From the NCBI GenBank assembly GCA_039889245.1, contig JAZGVH010000002.1, forward strand, positions 3,162,001 through 3,226,000: DNA of 64,000 bases, in the 5' to 3' direction. Below, one piece after another: positions 40,565 through 50,234 of the stretch. This DNA comes from Dermatophilaceae bacterium Soc4.6. GTDB taxonomy: Bacteria > Actinomycetota > Actinomycetes > Actinomycetales > Dermatophilaceae. The position numbers and the translations under genes are program-made. The notes beneath the pieces are model-generated. The model did no database searches. It was given only the letters and a program-made list of their open reading frames with translations, and was not told the origin of the DNA. Numbering within the stretch: position 1 is the stretch's first letter; the number at the start of each line of letters is the position of its first letter.

Positions 40565-41694
40565 CCGCCGACGACCCAGGAGTCGCGCCCGGTGAGCAGC
40601 TCGTCGAGGTCGGAATCGGTGGCGGCGACGGCGATGCCGTCGTCGTCGGCTCCGTGCAGCCCCATGACGGCGGCGTCGACCTGGTCGCGCACGAGGTCGT
40701 CGTAGGTCGGACGGTCGACGTCGCGGAAGATGCCCATGGGCACGTGAGCCAGGGTCGGGTCGATGAGCCGCGAGATGGCGAAGGCCTGCGACGGGTCTGC
40801 CGCGTGGGCGTCGTGGCGCACGATGCGGGCGGGGTCGGCGACCGCACGGTCGACGACCTCGAGCCCTCCGCCGTCGGCGCGCACGACGACGGTGCCGCTG
40901 TCGGCGTCGCCGGTCGCGATCTCCTTGCCGTGGCGCAGCGGCAGGATCCGTGCCGCGGCCTGAGTGCGGTCCTTGAGCACCGCGAAGACGCCGTCGTTGA
41001 AGATCGGGCAGTTCTGGTAGATCTCGACGAGCGACGTGCCCCGGTGGGCGGTGGCCGCGCGCAGCACCTCGGTCAGGTGCGCACGGTCGGAGTCCATGGT
41101 GCGGGCCACGAAGGTCGCCTCCGCGCCGAGGGCGAGGCTGACCGGGTTGAAGGGAGCGTCGACCGAGCCGGCCGGGGTCGACTTGGTGATGGCGCCGACT
41201 GGTGAGGTCGGGGAGTACTGACCCTTGGTCAGGCCGTAGATCTCGTTGTTGAACAACAGGATCGTGAGGTTGACGTTGCGCCGCAGCGCGTGGATCAGGT
41301 GGTTGCCACCGATCGACAGGGCGTCGCCGTCGCCGGTGACGACGAAGACCGACAGGTCACGGCGCGACGTGGCAAGCCCCGTGGCGATGGCCGGAGCACG
41401 CCCGTGGATCGAGTGCAGGCCGTAGGTGTCGAGGTAGTAGGGGAAGCGCGACGAGCAGCCGATCCCCGAGACGAAGACGACGTTCTCGCGGCGCAGACCC
41501 AGCTCGGGCAGGAAGCCCTGCACCGCGGCGAGGATGGCGTAGTCGCCGCACCCCGGGCACCACCGCACCTCCTGGTCCGAGGTGAAGTCCTTGCGGGACT
41601 GCGGTGCCGAGCCCTCGGGCAGGGTCGGGACGCCGGCCAGGCCGTGCCCCGGCATACCGAGGGAGACGGGGGGAGCGGGGTGGGTGGTGGTCAT
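40561..41694 (-). CDS. korB: 2-oxoacid:ferredoxin oxidoreductase beta subunit
   Basis: A 377-residue thiamine diphosphate subunit. Cys46 and Cys49 (RWCPGCGDYAI) and the Cys in SGIGCSSRFPYY are cluster ligands; VVTGDGDALSIGGNHLIHALRRN binds thiamine diphosphate and Mg; LFNNEIYGLTKGQYSPTSP is typical of 2-oxoglutarate-using KorB. With KorA it oxidises 2-oxoglutarate to succinyl-CoA and reduces ferredoxin. Overlaps korA by 4 bp. Confidence 0.92.
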   Translation of the reverse strand: MTTTHPAPPVSLGMPGHGLAGVPTLPEGSAPQSRKDFTSDQEVRWCPGCGDYAILAAVQGFLPELGLRRENVVFVSGIGCSSRFPYYLDTYGLHSIHGRAPAIATGLATSRRDLSVFVVTGDGDALSIGGNHLIHALRRNVNLTILLFNNEIYGLTKGQYSPTSPVGAITKSTPAGSVDAPFNPVSLALGAEATFVARTMDSDRAHLTEVLRAATAHRGTSLVEIYQNCPIFNDGVFAVLKDRTQAAARILPLRHGKEIATGDADSGTVVVRADGGGLEVVDRAVADPARIVRHDAHAADPSQAFAISRLIDPTLAHVPMGIFRDVDRPTYDDLVRDQVDAAVMGLHGADDDGIAVAATDSDLDELLTGRDSWVVGG

Positions 41695-43574
41695 GCGGGC
41701 ACCTCCGTGCCGGGAGTGTGGGTGTCGCGCAGGAACGGCCGCAGCACCTCGACGAGCTCGGCCGAGGTGAAGGGCAGACCGCGGACTGCGGTGTGCGAGT
41801 GGATGTCGACGAGGTAGCGCCCGCGCAGCAGCAGGGCGAGCTGGCCGAGGTTCATCTCCGGCAGCACCACCCGGTCGTAGGCGTGCAGCACCCGTCCGAG
41901 GTTGGACGGGAAGGGGGCGAGGTGGCGCAGGTGGGTGCGGGCGACGGTGTGCCCGTCGGTGCGCAGAGCGCGCACCGCAGCGGCGATCGGGCCGTAGGTC
42001 GAGCCCCAGCCGATGACGAGCACCCGCGCGTCACCCGTGGGGTCGTCGACCTCGAGGTCGGGCACGGTGATGCCGTCGATCTTGGCCTGGCGCAGGCGCA
42101 CCATCCGGTCGTGGTTGGCCGGGTCGTAGGAGATGTCGCCCGTCACGTCGGCCTTCTCGATGCCACCGATGCGGTGCTCGAGACCGGGCGCGCCCGGCAC
42201 GGCCCAGGGGCGGGCCAGTGTCTCGGGGTCGCGCAGGTAGGGGTGGAAGATCGGGTTGCCTTCGGCATCAACGGCGTTGGGCTCGGTGGTGTGCCGCACG
42301 GGTGGGTCGGGCAGGTCGGCGACCGCCGGCAGCCGCCACGGCTCGGAGCCGTTGGCGAGGTAGCCGTCGGACAGCAGGATCACCGGTGTGCGGTAGGTCG
42401 TGGCCGTGCGCACGGCCTCGCGGGCCGCGTCGAAGCAGTCGGAGGGGGACTGGGGTGCGATGACGGCGACAGGCGACTCGCCGTTGCGGCCGTAGAGGGC
42501 CTGGAGCAGGTCCGCCTGCTCGGTCTTGGTCGGCAACCCCGTCGAGGGGCCACCGCGCTGCACGTCGACGACGACCAGGGGCAGCTCGAGCGAGACCGCG
42601 AGCCCGATGGTCTCGGCCTTCAGGGCGAGGCCCGGCCCCGACGTGGTCGTCACCCCGATGGCGCCGCCGAAGGCTGCGCCGAGGGCGATGCCCACGCCCG
42701 CGATCTCGTCCTCGGCCTGGATCGTCGTGACTCCGAAGCGCTTGAGACCCGAGAGGGTGTGGAGGATGTCGGACGCGGGGGTGATGGGGTAGGACCCGAG
42801 CACGAGCGGCAGCTGCGCCTTGTGGGCGGCGGTGGCGAGCCCGTACGCCAGCGCGAGGTTTCCGGTGATGTTGCGGTAGCGCCCGGCCGGCATGGTGGCG
42901 GCGCCGACCTCGTAGCGGACGGCGAACTCCTCTGTGGTCTCGCCGTAGTTCACCCCCGCGCGCAGGGCGGTGAGGTTGGCCGACAACAGGTCGGGCTTGT
43001 TGCCGAACTTGGCGGTGAGGAAGTGCTCGGTGGGCTCGCTGGGGCGGGTGTAGAGCCATGACAGCAGGCCGAGGGCGAACATGTTCTTCGCCCGCTCCTT
43101 GTCCTTGCGGGTCAGGTCGGAGCCGGCGAGCGCGGCGACCGTCATCGACGTGAGCGGCACCCGGTGCACGGCATACGCCTCGAGGGTGCCGTCGTCGAGC
43201 GGCGAGGTGGCGTAGCCGACCTTCGCCAGGTTGCGTCTGCTGAACTCGTCGGTGTCGACGATGACCGTCGCGCCCCGCGGCAGGTCGGGCAGGTTGGCCT
43301 TCAGCGCCGCCGGGTTCATGGCGACGAGCACGTCGGGCTCGTCGCCCGGCGTGAGCACGTCGTGGTCGGCGAAGTGCAGCTGGAAGCTCGAGACGCCCGG
43401 CAGGGTGCCCTGGGGGGCGCGGATCTCGGCGGGGAAGTTGGGCAGGGTCGACAGGTCGTTGCCGAGCACGGCGGAGTCGTTGGTGAAGCGGTCGCCGGTC
43501 AGCTGCATCCCGTCGCCGGAGTCTCCGGCGAAGCGGATGACGACGCGGGCGAGGCGCTGGGTCGTGGCAGTCAT
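41691..43574 (-). CDS. korA: 2-oxoacid:ferredoxin oxidoreductase alpha subunit with fused gamma domain
   Basis: A 627-residue subunit. The gamma domain (residues 1-195) begins RVVIRFAGDSGDGMQLTGDR; the alpha domain has GSYPITPASDILHTLSG (262-266) and TSGPGLALKAETIGLA, the usual order in actinobacterial KorA. It gives the cell a 2-oxoglutarate route that yields reduced ferredoxin rather than NADH. No ferredoxin gene is in the window. A -10-like TACGAT (complement of 43627-43632) lies about 55 bases upstream. The kor operon sits between the two nuo clusters. Confidence 0.93.
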   Translation of the reverse strand: MTATTQRLARVVIRFAGDSGDGMQLTGDRFTNDSAVLGNDLSTLPNFPAEIRAPQGTLPGVSSFQLHFADHDVLTPGDEPDVLVAMNPAALKANLPDLPRGATVIVDTDEFSRRNLAKVGYATSPLDDGTLEAYAVHRVPLTSMTVAALAGSDLTRKDKERAKNMFALGLLSWLYTRPSEPTEHFLTAKFGNKPDLLSANLTALRAGVNYGETTEEFAVRYEVGAATMPAGRYRNITGNLALAYGLATAAHKAQLPLVLGSYPITPASDILHTLSGLKRFGVTTIQAEDEIAGVGIALGAAFGGAIGVTTTSGPGLALKAETIGLAVSLELPLVVVDVQRGGPSTGLPTKTEQADLLQALYGRNGESPVAVIAPQSPSDCFDAAREAVRTATTYRTPVILLSDGYLANGSEPWRLPAVADLPDPPVRHTTEPNAVDAEGNPIFHPYLRDPETLARPWAVPGAPGLEHRIGGIEKADVTGDISYDPANHDRMVRLRQAKIDGITVPDLEVDDPTGDARVLVIGWGSTYGPIAAAVRALRTDGHTVARTHLRHLAPFPSNLGRVLHAYDRVVLPEMNLGQLALLLRGRYLVDIHSHTAVRGLPFTSAELVEVLRPFLRDTHTPGTEVPA

Positions 43575-43840
43575 CAGTGTGGTGCCTCAGGTCAGTGAGT
43601 ACGGCGCCTGGTTGGCTGCCTCGTTCATCGTATGTCGCCCCCTTCCCTCGCCAGCGGGTGCCCACCGGCAGGGAGGTGCGCGTCCGCGGGCACACGAGAC
43701 GCCCGGTGCAGATCGCTGCCGCCTCTGCGCTCTTGACGCCACTTCTCGCCGGACACCACAACTCTGCGCAGGGGAGGGGAAACACCCCCTCTGCATGCCG
43801 CGTCGTCCCGCCGAGCGGCCTCCTGTCAGGACGTGACACC
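43575..43840. other. korA upstream region
   Basis: A 266 bp interval between korA (minus) and a degenerate secreted-protein gene (plus). Its only visible signal is TACGAT on the minus strand, a weak -10 candidate for korA. Open frames here are shadows. Confidence 0.3.
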
Positions 43841-44445
43841 GTGCGACTCAGGCTGACCCGACCGACCCACCGCACCCCTCTTCGCAGTGCGGTGCTCGGC
43901 GGCATCCTGGCGCTCGCCGTCGCTGCGCCGGCATCGGTCCTGCCGGTGGCCGCGGCGCAGGCGGTCCCGCACCCTCCGGCGGTCGGGCCCTACGGGCACG
44001 TGCTGCTCGTCGGTGACAACGACGACATCCCCGTGAGGGACCCGGACGGCCCGATGGGCGGCATCACGAGGGCCCTCACCGCCGTGGGGTCTCGCGTCGA
44101 CTCCCGGCCCGCGCTGCCGGATGACCTCAGTGCCTACGGCCAGATCTGGTCGATCCATGCCTACAGCGGTCTCGGGTCGGTCGTGGAGGGGCGGCTGATC
44201 GACTTCGCTCGAGCAGGCGGCAGCATCCTGCTCGTCGGTGACAACGCGAGCTGCTGCGGGGGGGTGAAGGAGTCCGACAAGCGGATCGTCGACGCGCTGG
44301 TCGCCTTCCCGGCGGGCGGCATCGTGCTGAACCCCGCCCGTGTCGTCGGGGCCCCCACGCAGAGTACGGCGACCGCTACTGGGCCCTGCTGACCGGGGCG
44401 CCGGTCGCACCCTGCGACAGCACCGGGCCGGAGGTCGACGCGTGA
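43841..44445 (+). pseudogene. Secreted protein of unknown function, frameshifted near the end
   Basis: GTG at 43841 opens a frame with a typical Sec signal peptide: an Arg-rich start, then AVLGGILALAVAAPASVLPV and AAAQA before the mature part. The exported domain reads GHVLLVGDNDDIPV, ITRALTAVGSRVDS and RAGGSILLVGDNASCCGG, resembling Rossmann-like extracellular domains, but I do not recognise the family. The frame ends with a poor tail at 44392. One base shift near 44355 instead gives HAEYGDRYWALLTGAPVAP and CDSTGPEVDA with a stop at 44443-44445, which looks like genuine protein. I therefore read it as a gene with a recent frameshift. Confidence 0.5.
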
Positions 44446-44464
44446 CGACGGCGCTCGCTCGTCG

Positions 44465-44673
44465 CTCGCACCGGCCGACCTCTCGACGCTGCTCGACGGC
44501 CAGTTCCGCTCGCGCACCGTGGTTCCCGCGGCCTACGCCTCGCTCACTGACAAGGAGCGCGCAGCGAGTCGACCGTGAAGACCCACGTGGGCGCGATCCT
44601 GCACGAGCTCGCCCTGCGCGACCGCGTGCAGGTGGTGGTCTTCGGTCACGAGCACGGGCTCGGTGACCCGTAG
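44465..44673 (+). pseudogene. Relic of a LuxR/NarL response regulator C-terminus
   Basis: Two fragments in different frames add up to the end of a LuxR-type regulator. The first reads LAPADLSTLLDGQFRSR and LTDKER, matching the linker and the LTxRE start of the HTH domain. The second (44563-44673) reads SESTVKTHVGAILHELALRD and RVQVVVFGHEHGL, the recognition helix and last helix. The middle of the HTH (about 20 residues) is deleted and the frames do not connect. Nothing of the receiver domain is left. Its final TAG overlaps the -10 element of the next gene. Confidence 0.7.
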
Positions 44674-44676
44674 TCT
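44671..44676 (+). promoter_or_regulatory. -10 element TAGTCT for the ABC-F gene
   Basis: TAGTCT lies six bases before the GTG at 44683, the leaderless spacing. It includes the stop codon of the LuxR relic, which suggests that the relic survives partly because its end serves as promoter. Confidence 0.5.
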
Positions 44677-44682
44677 GGGCGG

Positions 44683-46320
<1,638 letters not shown>

Positions 46321-46494
46321 TCTGGCGTGCTGGTGAGTGGTGGTGCGGGTGCTCGAGGAGCGGCTCGAGCGGGGCGAGGTCGGCGGGGGAGCCGGTGCAC
46401 CACGGTGCTCGTGGCCGACCCGGTGACGGCCCCGGCGATAGCGGTCGACGTCGCCACCTTCCTCAAGGTGCCGGGCGGCCGCGCCGCCTGACCG

Positions 46495-47463
46495 TCACGT
46501 CTCGGCAGGCTCCGGTGGCTCCTCCACGCCGTCGCGCTCGTCGCGAGCAGCCCACTCCAGCAGGGCATCCAGCCGGTATGCCGTGTCGTCGATGGCCGCC
46601 ATCAGGTCGCCCTTGGCGGCATACCGGCTCGGCACCGTGGCGAGGGTGAGCTCACGGGGCTCGACGTCGTCGACCTCGTCCCACGCGATCGGCGTCGAGA
46701 CCGTGCCGTCGGGGACCCCGCGCACGGAGTAGGCGCTGGCGATCGTGTGGTCGCGGGCGTTCTGGTTGTAGTCGACGAAGACGGCGGCGGGGTCGCGGTC
46801 CTTGCGCCACCACGTCGTCGTCGCCTCCCCGGTGGCCCGGCGCTCGACCTCGCGGGCGAAGGCGAGTGCGGCTCGTCGCACGTCGGGGAAACCCCACTCC
46901 GGCTCGATCCGCACGTAGACGTGCAGGCCGCTGCCCCCGGACGTCTTGGGGTAGCCGGTGATCCCCAGCTCGTCGAGCACCTCGTGCGCCACGTGGGCCA
47001 CGCGCTTGGTCTTCGCGAGGTCGCACTCGGGCATCGGGTCGAGGTCGATGCGCCACTCGTCCGGCCGCTCAGGGTCGTCGCGGCGGCTGTTCCACGGGTG
47101 GAACTCCACGGTCGACATCTGGACCGCCCAGATCACCGAGGCGAGCTCGGTGACGCACAGCTCGTCGGCCGTGCGGTTCCACCGCGGGAAGTGGATGCGC
47201 ACGGTCTCGAGCCACGGCGGAGCGCCCGCGGGCACCCGCTTCTGGTGCACCTTCTCGCCGGCGAGGCCGGTGGGGAAGCGGTGCATCATGCACGGACGGT
47301 CGCGCAGGGCGCGCACGATGCCGTCCCCGACGGAGAGGTAGTAGTGCGCCAGGTCGAGCTTGGTCCAGCCGTGGGCGGGGAAGTAGACCCGGTCGGGGTT
47401 CGAGAGGCGCACCGTGCGGTCGCCGACCTCGAGCAGGGCCGCGGGGGACGTCGCCTTCGCCAT
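46495..47463 (-). CDS. Stand-alone LigD-type primase-polymerase domain
   Basis: A 322-residue protein of the archaeo-eukaryotic primase superfamily, as in the polymerase domain of DNA ligase D. It has NPDRVYFPAHGWTKLDLAHYY, the metal-binding DxD in WRIDLDPMP, SGGSGLHVYVRI, and the third acidic residue in VFVDYNQNARDHTIASAYS. It can extend or fill DNA ends, normally in non-homologous end joining with Ku and a ligase. Neither Ku nor a LigD ligase domain is encoded in this window. It is divergent from the MetX-like gene, with 109 bp between them. Confidence 0.88.
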   Translation of the reverse strand: MAKATSPAALLEVGDRTVRLSNPDRVYFPAHGWTKLDLAHYYLSVGDGIVRALRDRPCMMHRFPTGLAGEKVHQKRVPAGAPPWLETVRIHFPRWNRTADELCVTELASVIWAVQMSTVEFHPWNSRRDDPERPDEWRIDLDPMPECDLAKTKRVAHVAHEVLDELGITGYPKTSGGSGLHVYVRIEPEWGFPDVRRAALAFAREVERRATGEATTTWWRKDRDPAAVFVDYNQNARDHTIASAYSVRGVPDGTVSTPIAWDEVDDVEPRELTLATVPSRYAAKGDLMAAIDDTAYRLDALLEWAARDERDGVEEPPEPAET

Positions 47464-47572
47464 GGCCCGACTGTATGCCGCTCCTTCGCCCGAGGGTCTC
47501 GACGGCGGCCCTCATTCGTGGTTGGCTCTGGCTCGCGGGCGACGAGGCCCGCCCCGGCCCCTGGGAGTCCCC

Positions 47573-48661
47573 ATGCTCGACAACCCCTTCTACACGCCCG
47601 AGGTCCAGGGGGCCTACCAGCTGCACGGCCTGGGGGACTTCGCCCTCGAGGAGGGCGGCACCATCCCGGACCTCCGGCTGGCCTACGCGACCTACGGCGA
47701 GCTCAACGAGGCCAAGGACAACGCCGTCCTCATCCCCACGTGGTTCTCCGGGACGCACCAGACGTGGGAGCAGGTCTACATCGGCGAGGGTCGGGCGCTC
47801 GACCCGACGCGCTGGTTCATCGTCGTCGTCAACCAGATCGGCAACGGACTGTCGACCTCGCCGCACAACACCGACGGAGCCGTGGCCATGTCGCGCTTCC
47901 CGCACGTGACGATCGGTGATGACGTCGTCGCCCAGCAGCGGCTGCTGAGCGAGCTGTTCGGTGTCGAGCGGCTGGCCCTGGTGGTGGGCGGGTCGATGGG
48001 GGCGCAGCAGACCTGGGAGTGGGCGGTCCGCTTCCCCGAGCGGGTCGAGCGCGCGGCGCCGATCGCCGGCACGGCGCAGAACACCCCGCACGACTACCTC
48101 TTCACGAAGGCGCTCCTCGAGGCCATCACGTCCGACCCCGGCTGGAACGGCGGGGAGTACGCGTCGAACGCCGACGTACACGCCGGGCTCGCCCGGCACG
48201 CGGGCATCTGGGCCGTCATGGGGCTCTCGACGGAGTTCTGGAAGACCGAGTTCTGGCGCGGCATCCAGGTGCCCGACTACCAGTTCACCAGCCGCGACGA
48301 CTTCATGACCAACTTCATGGAGGCCGTCTTCGGCGCCATGGACCCCAATGCCCTGCTGGTGATGGGCCGGAAGTGGCAGCACGGCGACGTCACCCGGCAC
48401 ACCGGGGGCGACCTGGCCGCGGCGCTGGGGCGGATCACCGCCCGCACGATGGTGATGCCGATCGACGAGGACATGTTCTTCCCCGTGCGCGACTGCGCGG
48501 CCGAGCAGGCCCTGGTGCCCGACAGCGAGCTGCGGGTGCTGCCCAGCGTCGCCGGTCACTTCGGGCTCTTCGGCTTCGAGCAGACCTACCTCGACGCCGT
48601 CGACAACGGGCTGCGCGACCTCCTGGCCACCCCCGCCCGAGCGGGGAGCGAGGGGGAATAG
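47573..48661 (+). CDS. MetX-like alpha/beta hydrolase
   Basis: A 362-residue alpha/beta hydrolase of the homoserine acetyltransferase-like group. VGGSMGAQQTWEWAVRFPE holds the nucleophile Ser141, PIDEDMFFP the acid and VAGHFGLFGF the His. FIVVVNQIGNGLSTSPHN corresponds to the family's oxyanion region. True MetX carries LGGSMGG with a longer lid; the differences suggest another acyltransferase or esterase. ATG at 47573 after GGGAG. Confidence 0.85.
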   Translation: MLDNPFYTPEVQGAYQLHGLGDFALEEGGTIPDLRLAYATYGELNEAKDNAVLIPTWFSGTHQTWEQVYIGEGRALDPTRWFIVVVNQIGNGLSTSPHNTDGAVAMSRFPHVTIGDDVVAQQRLLSELFGVERLALVVGGSMGAQQTWEWAVRFPERVERAAPIAGTAQNTPHDYLFTKALLEAITSDPGWNGGEYASNADVHAGLARHAGIWAVMGLSTEFWKTEFWRGIQVPDYQFTSRDDFMTNFMEAVFGAMDPNALLVMGRKWQHGDVTRHTGGDLAAALGRITARTMVMPIDEDMFFPVRDCAAEQALVPDSELRVLPSVAGHFGLFGFEQTYLDAVDNGLRDLLATPARAGSEGE

Positions 48662-48689
48662 CGCACCCGGTGGGGGCGCTGGACCGGAC

Positions 48690-49394
48690 ATGACAACCAT
48701 CGGCCTCATCGGCAGTGGACACATCGGCAGCACGGTCGCACGACTCGCCGTGGCGGCGGGCCACGACGTCGTGCTGAGCAACTCGCGGGGCCCCGAGACC
48801 CTCGCCGACCTCGTCGCCGAGCTCGGCCCGCACGCTCGTGCGGCGACCGCCCTCGAGGCGGCGCAGGCCGGTGACGTGGTGGTCGTGACCATCCCGCTCA
48901 AGGCCTACGAGAGCGTGCCCACCGAGCCCCTCGTCGGCAAGGTCGTGATCGACACCAACAACTACTACCCGCAGCGTGACGGGCAGTTCCCCGGTCTCGA
49001 TGACGGCTCGACGACTTCGAGCGAGCTGCTGCAGCAGCACCTGCCGCAGTCGCACGTCGTCAAGGCGTTCAACAACATCAACTTCGCCCACCTCGGCGGC
49101 CTCGCCCGCCCGACGGGTGCCGACGACCGCAGCGCGCTCGTCATCGCCGGTGACGACACGGGGGCCAAGCAGACGGTGACCGCCCTGCTCGACGAGCTGG
49201 GCTACGACACCCTCGACGCCGGAGCGCTCTCCGAGGGTCGGCGCTTCGAGCCCAACACCCCGGCATACGGTGTGCCGTACTTCGACCCCGAGGCCGACGC
49301 CTCGGACGCCGACCCGACGAAGGGGATCATGCCACCCGCCAGCACGACGACGGTCGACGACCTGCGCGCTGCCCTGGCGGCCTTCGGAGGCTGA
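48690..49394 (+). CDS. NADPH-dependent F420 reductase-like protein
   Basis: A 234-residue Rossmann protein with GLIGSGHIGSTVARLAVAAG (GSGHIG at 8-13), SNSRGPETL and VVVVTIPLKAYESVP, FNNINFAHL and GDD. This is the F420H2:NADP oxidoreductase-like family (FNO), which moves hydride between F420 and NADP. Some actinobacterial members have other cofactors, so the assignment is by family. A deleted F420-type oxidoreductase lies elsewhere in the window, in line with an F420-using organism. It follows the MetX-like gene by 28 bp. Confidence 0.85.
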   Translation: MTTIGLIGSGHIGSTVARLAVAAGHDVVLSNSRGPETLADLVAELGPHARAATALEAAQAGDVVVVTIPLKAYESVPTEPLVGKVVIDTNNYYPQRDGQFPGLDDGSTTSSELLQQHLPQSHVVKAFNNINFAHLGGLARPTGADDRSALVIAGDDTGAKQTVTALLDELGYDTLDAGALSEGRRFEPNTPAYGVPYFDPEADASDADPTKGIMPPASTTTVDDLRAALAAFGG

Positions 49395-49420
49395 CCGTTC
49401 GGCTCTGGCCCTGACGTGGA

Positions 49421-49460
49421 CCTGCGGATAATATTTCTGGAATGTCCGTATATCGGTAGG
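49421..49460. other. AT-rich island upstream of the Cys-rich orphan
   Basis: The stretch around GGATAATATTTCTGGAATG and GTATATCGG is far richer in A and T than anything near it. It probably contains the promoter of the gene at 49497, but I cannot place -35 and -10 with confidence. It could also mark the edge of acquired DNA. Confidence 0.4.
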
Positions 49461-49496
49461 CGTCAGCGAGCACGATCAGAGTAGGGACCGCAGGTC

Positions 49497-49898
49497 ATGG
49501 AGCACGGTCAGGTGACGGACCACGGGTCCGGTGACGTCGTGGTCCGTGACGGCTGTGTGCACTGGCACGCGTGCGCCGCCTGCGAGGTGCGCGACTCACG
49601 CGAGGGCGTGGTCGCCTACCGCGTCAGCCTGCGGGACGCCTGGTCCAGCTGCCTCGTGCCCTGCCCGGAGTGCGCGGGCAGCAAGGTGGCTCTGGCGGCC
49701 GATCGGTGGGGTGACCCGACGCCGGTCGAGCGGGCCCGGCTCACCCTGCCCGTGATCCAGGACCTCGTGACCGGAGTGACGATCGTGCCCACCTCGGCAC
49801 CGGTGGCCGGCGCCCGCCGGCTGCCGCCGCTGCCCCCCGAGGTGGAGCTGTCCGCCACCGCCGCCCCCGAGGGGTCGCGGGTGGCGTCCAGGCGCTGA
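49497..49898 (+). CDS. Small Cys-rich protein, function unknown
   Basis: A 133-residue protein that I do not recognise. The first half has HWHACAACEVRDSR and, 35 residues later, CLVPCPECAGSK, which could together form a zinc ribbon with two Cys pairs. The second half is Pro-rich and probably disordered. ATG at 49497, with GTAGGGA shortly before it. Because the region downstream consists of gene relics, this may be a recent arrival or a regulator; there is no context to decide. Confidence 0.6.
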   Translation: MEHGQVTDHGSGDVVVRDGCVHWHACAACEVRDSREGVVAYRVSLRDAWSSCLVPCPECAGSKVALAADRWGDPTPVERARLTLPVIQDLVTGVTIVPTSAPVAGARRLPPLPPEVELSATAAPEGSRVASRR

Positions 49899-49924
49899 CC
49901 GTGCCGGTTCGCCCCGGTCAACCG

Positions 49925-50013
49925 CCCGCAGCCGCTGGAGCATCAGCCCCCGGTGCACGTCGCGCTCGTGCGCCCGACCCGACGCCTTCGGCCTCGACGA
50001 AGGCCGGTACGAC
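49925..50013 (-). pseudogene. C-terminal relic of a second Gfo/Idh/MocA dehydrogenase
   Basis: On the minus strand this reads ASGRAHERDVHRGLMLQRL, very close to the C-terminus ASGRSHELDAHRGLMIQRL of the intact dehydrogenase at 50235; the bases match as well. Just before it, in another frame, VPAFVEAEG corresponds to MAAFVGAVA. So the last 30 residues of a paralogue remain, with one frameshift, about 220 bp beyond the end of the intact copy. Confidence 0.7.
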
Positions 50014-50039
50014 TGCCCGCGGCGGTCTCGTCGGACACG

Positions 50040-50147
50040 GTGCCCGTGTCGCGGATCCTCGACACCCGCACCGCCGGTGGGGGCGCCCGGCCGCTGCCGG
50101 CGGGGCGCACCACCAGCAACCTCGTCCTCGCCGAGGTGTCCTGCAGC
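50040..50147 (+). pseudogene. Fragment of a secreted RxLDTR-repeat protein
   Basis: The plus strand reads VPVSRILDTRTAGGGARPLP, then AGRTTSNLVLAEVS. RILDTR followed by a Gly/Pro stretch and AGxT is the repeat found in many exported actinobacterial proteins. Only one repeat of about 35 residues is left, without signal peptide. The assignment rests on this short motif. Confidence 0.4.
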
Positions 50148-50234
50148 TCCATCACGCGGCGCTTCCCGCGATCGGTCCGGGCACGCGCAGCCGGTAACGG
50201 CCCGACGACGACCTGAGGCGGAAGGCACCGGCGC

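Noticed and set aside
46321-46494. Short frame 46405-46491 reading VLVADPVTAPAIAV then DVATFLKVPGGRAA
   Set aside because: It looks protein-like and may be the end of a lost gene, but 28 residues without a known motif are too little to call.
47573-48661. Calling the alpha/beta hydrolase MetX (homoserine O-acetyltransferase)
   Set aside because: It has the fold and triad, but the nucleophile region and lid differ from true MetX and no methionine genes are near.
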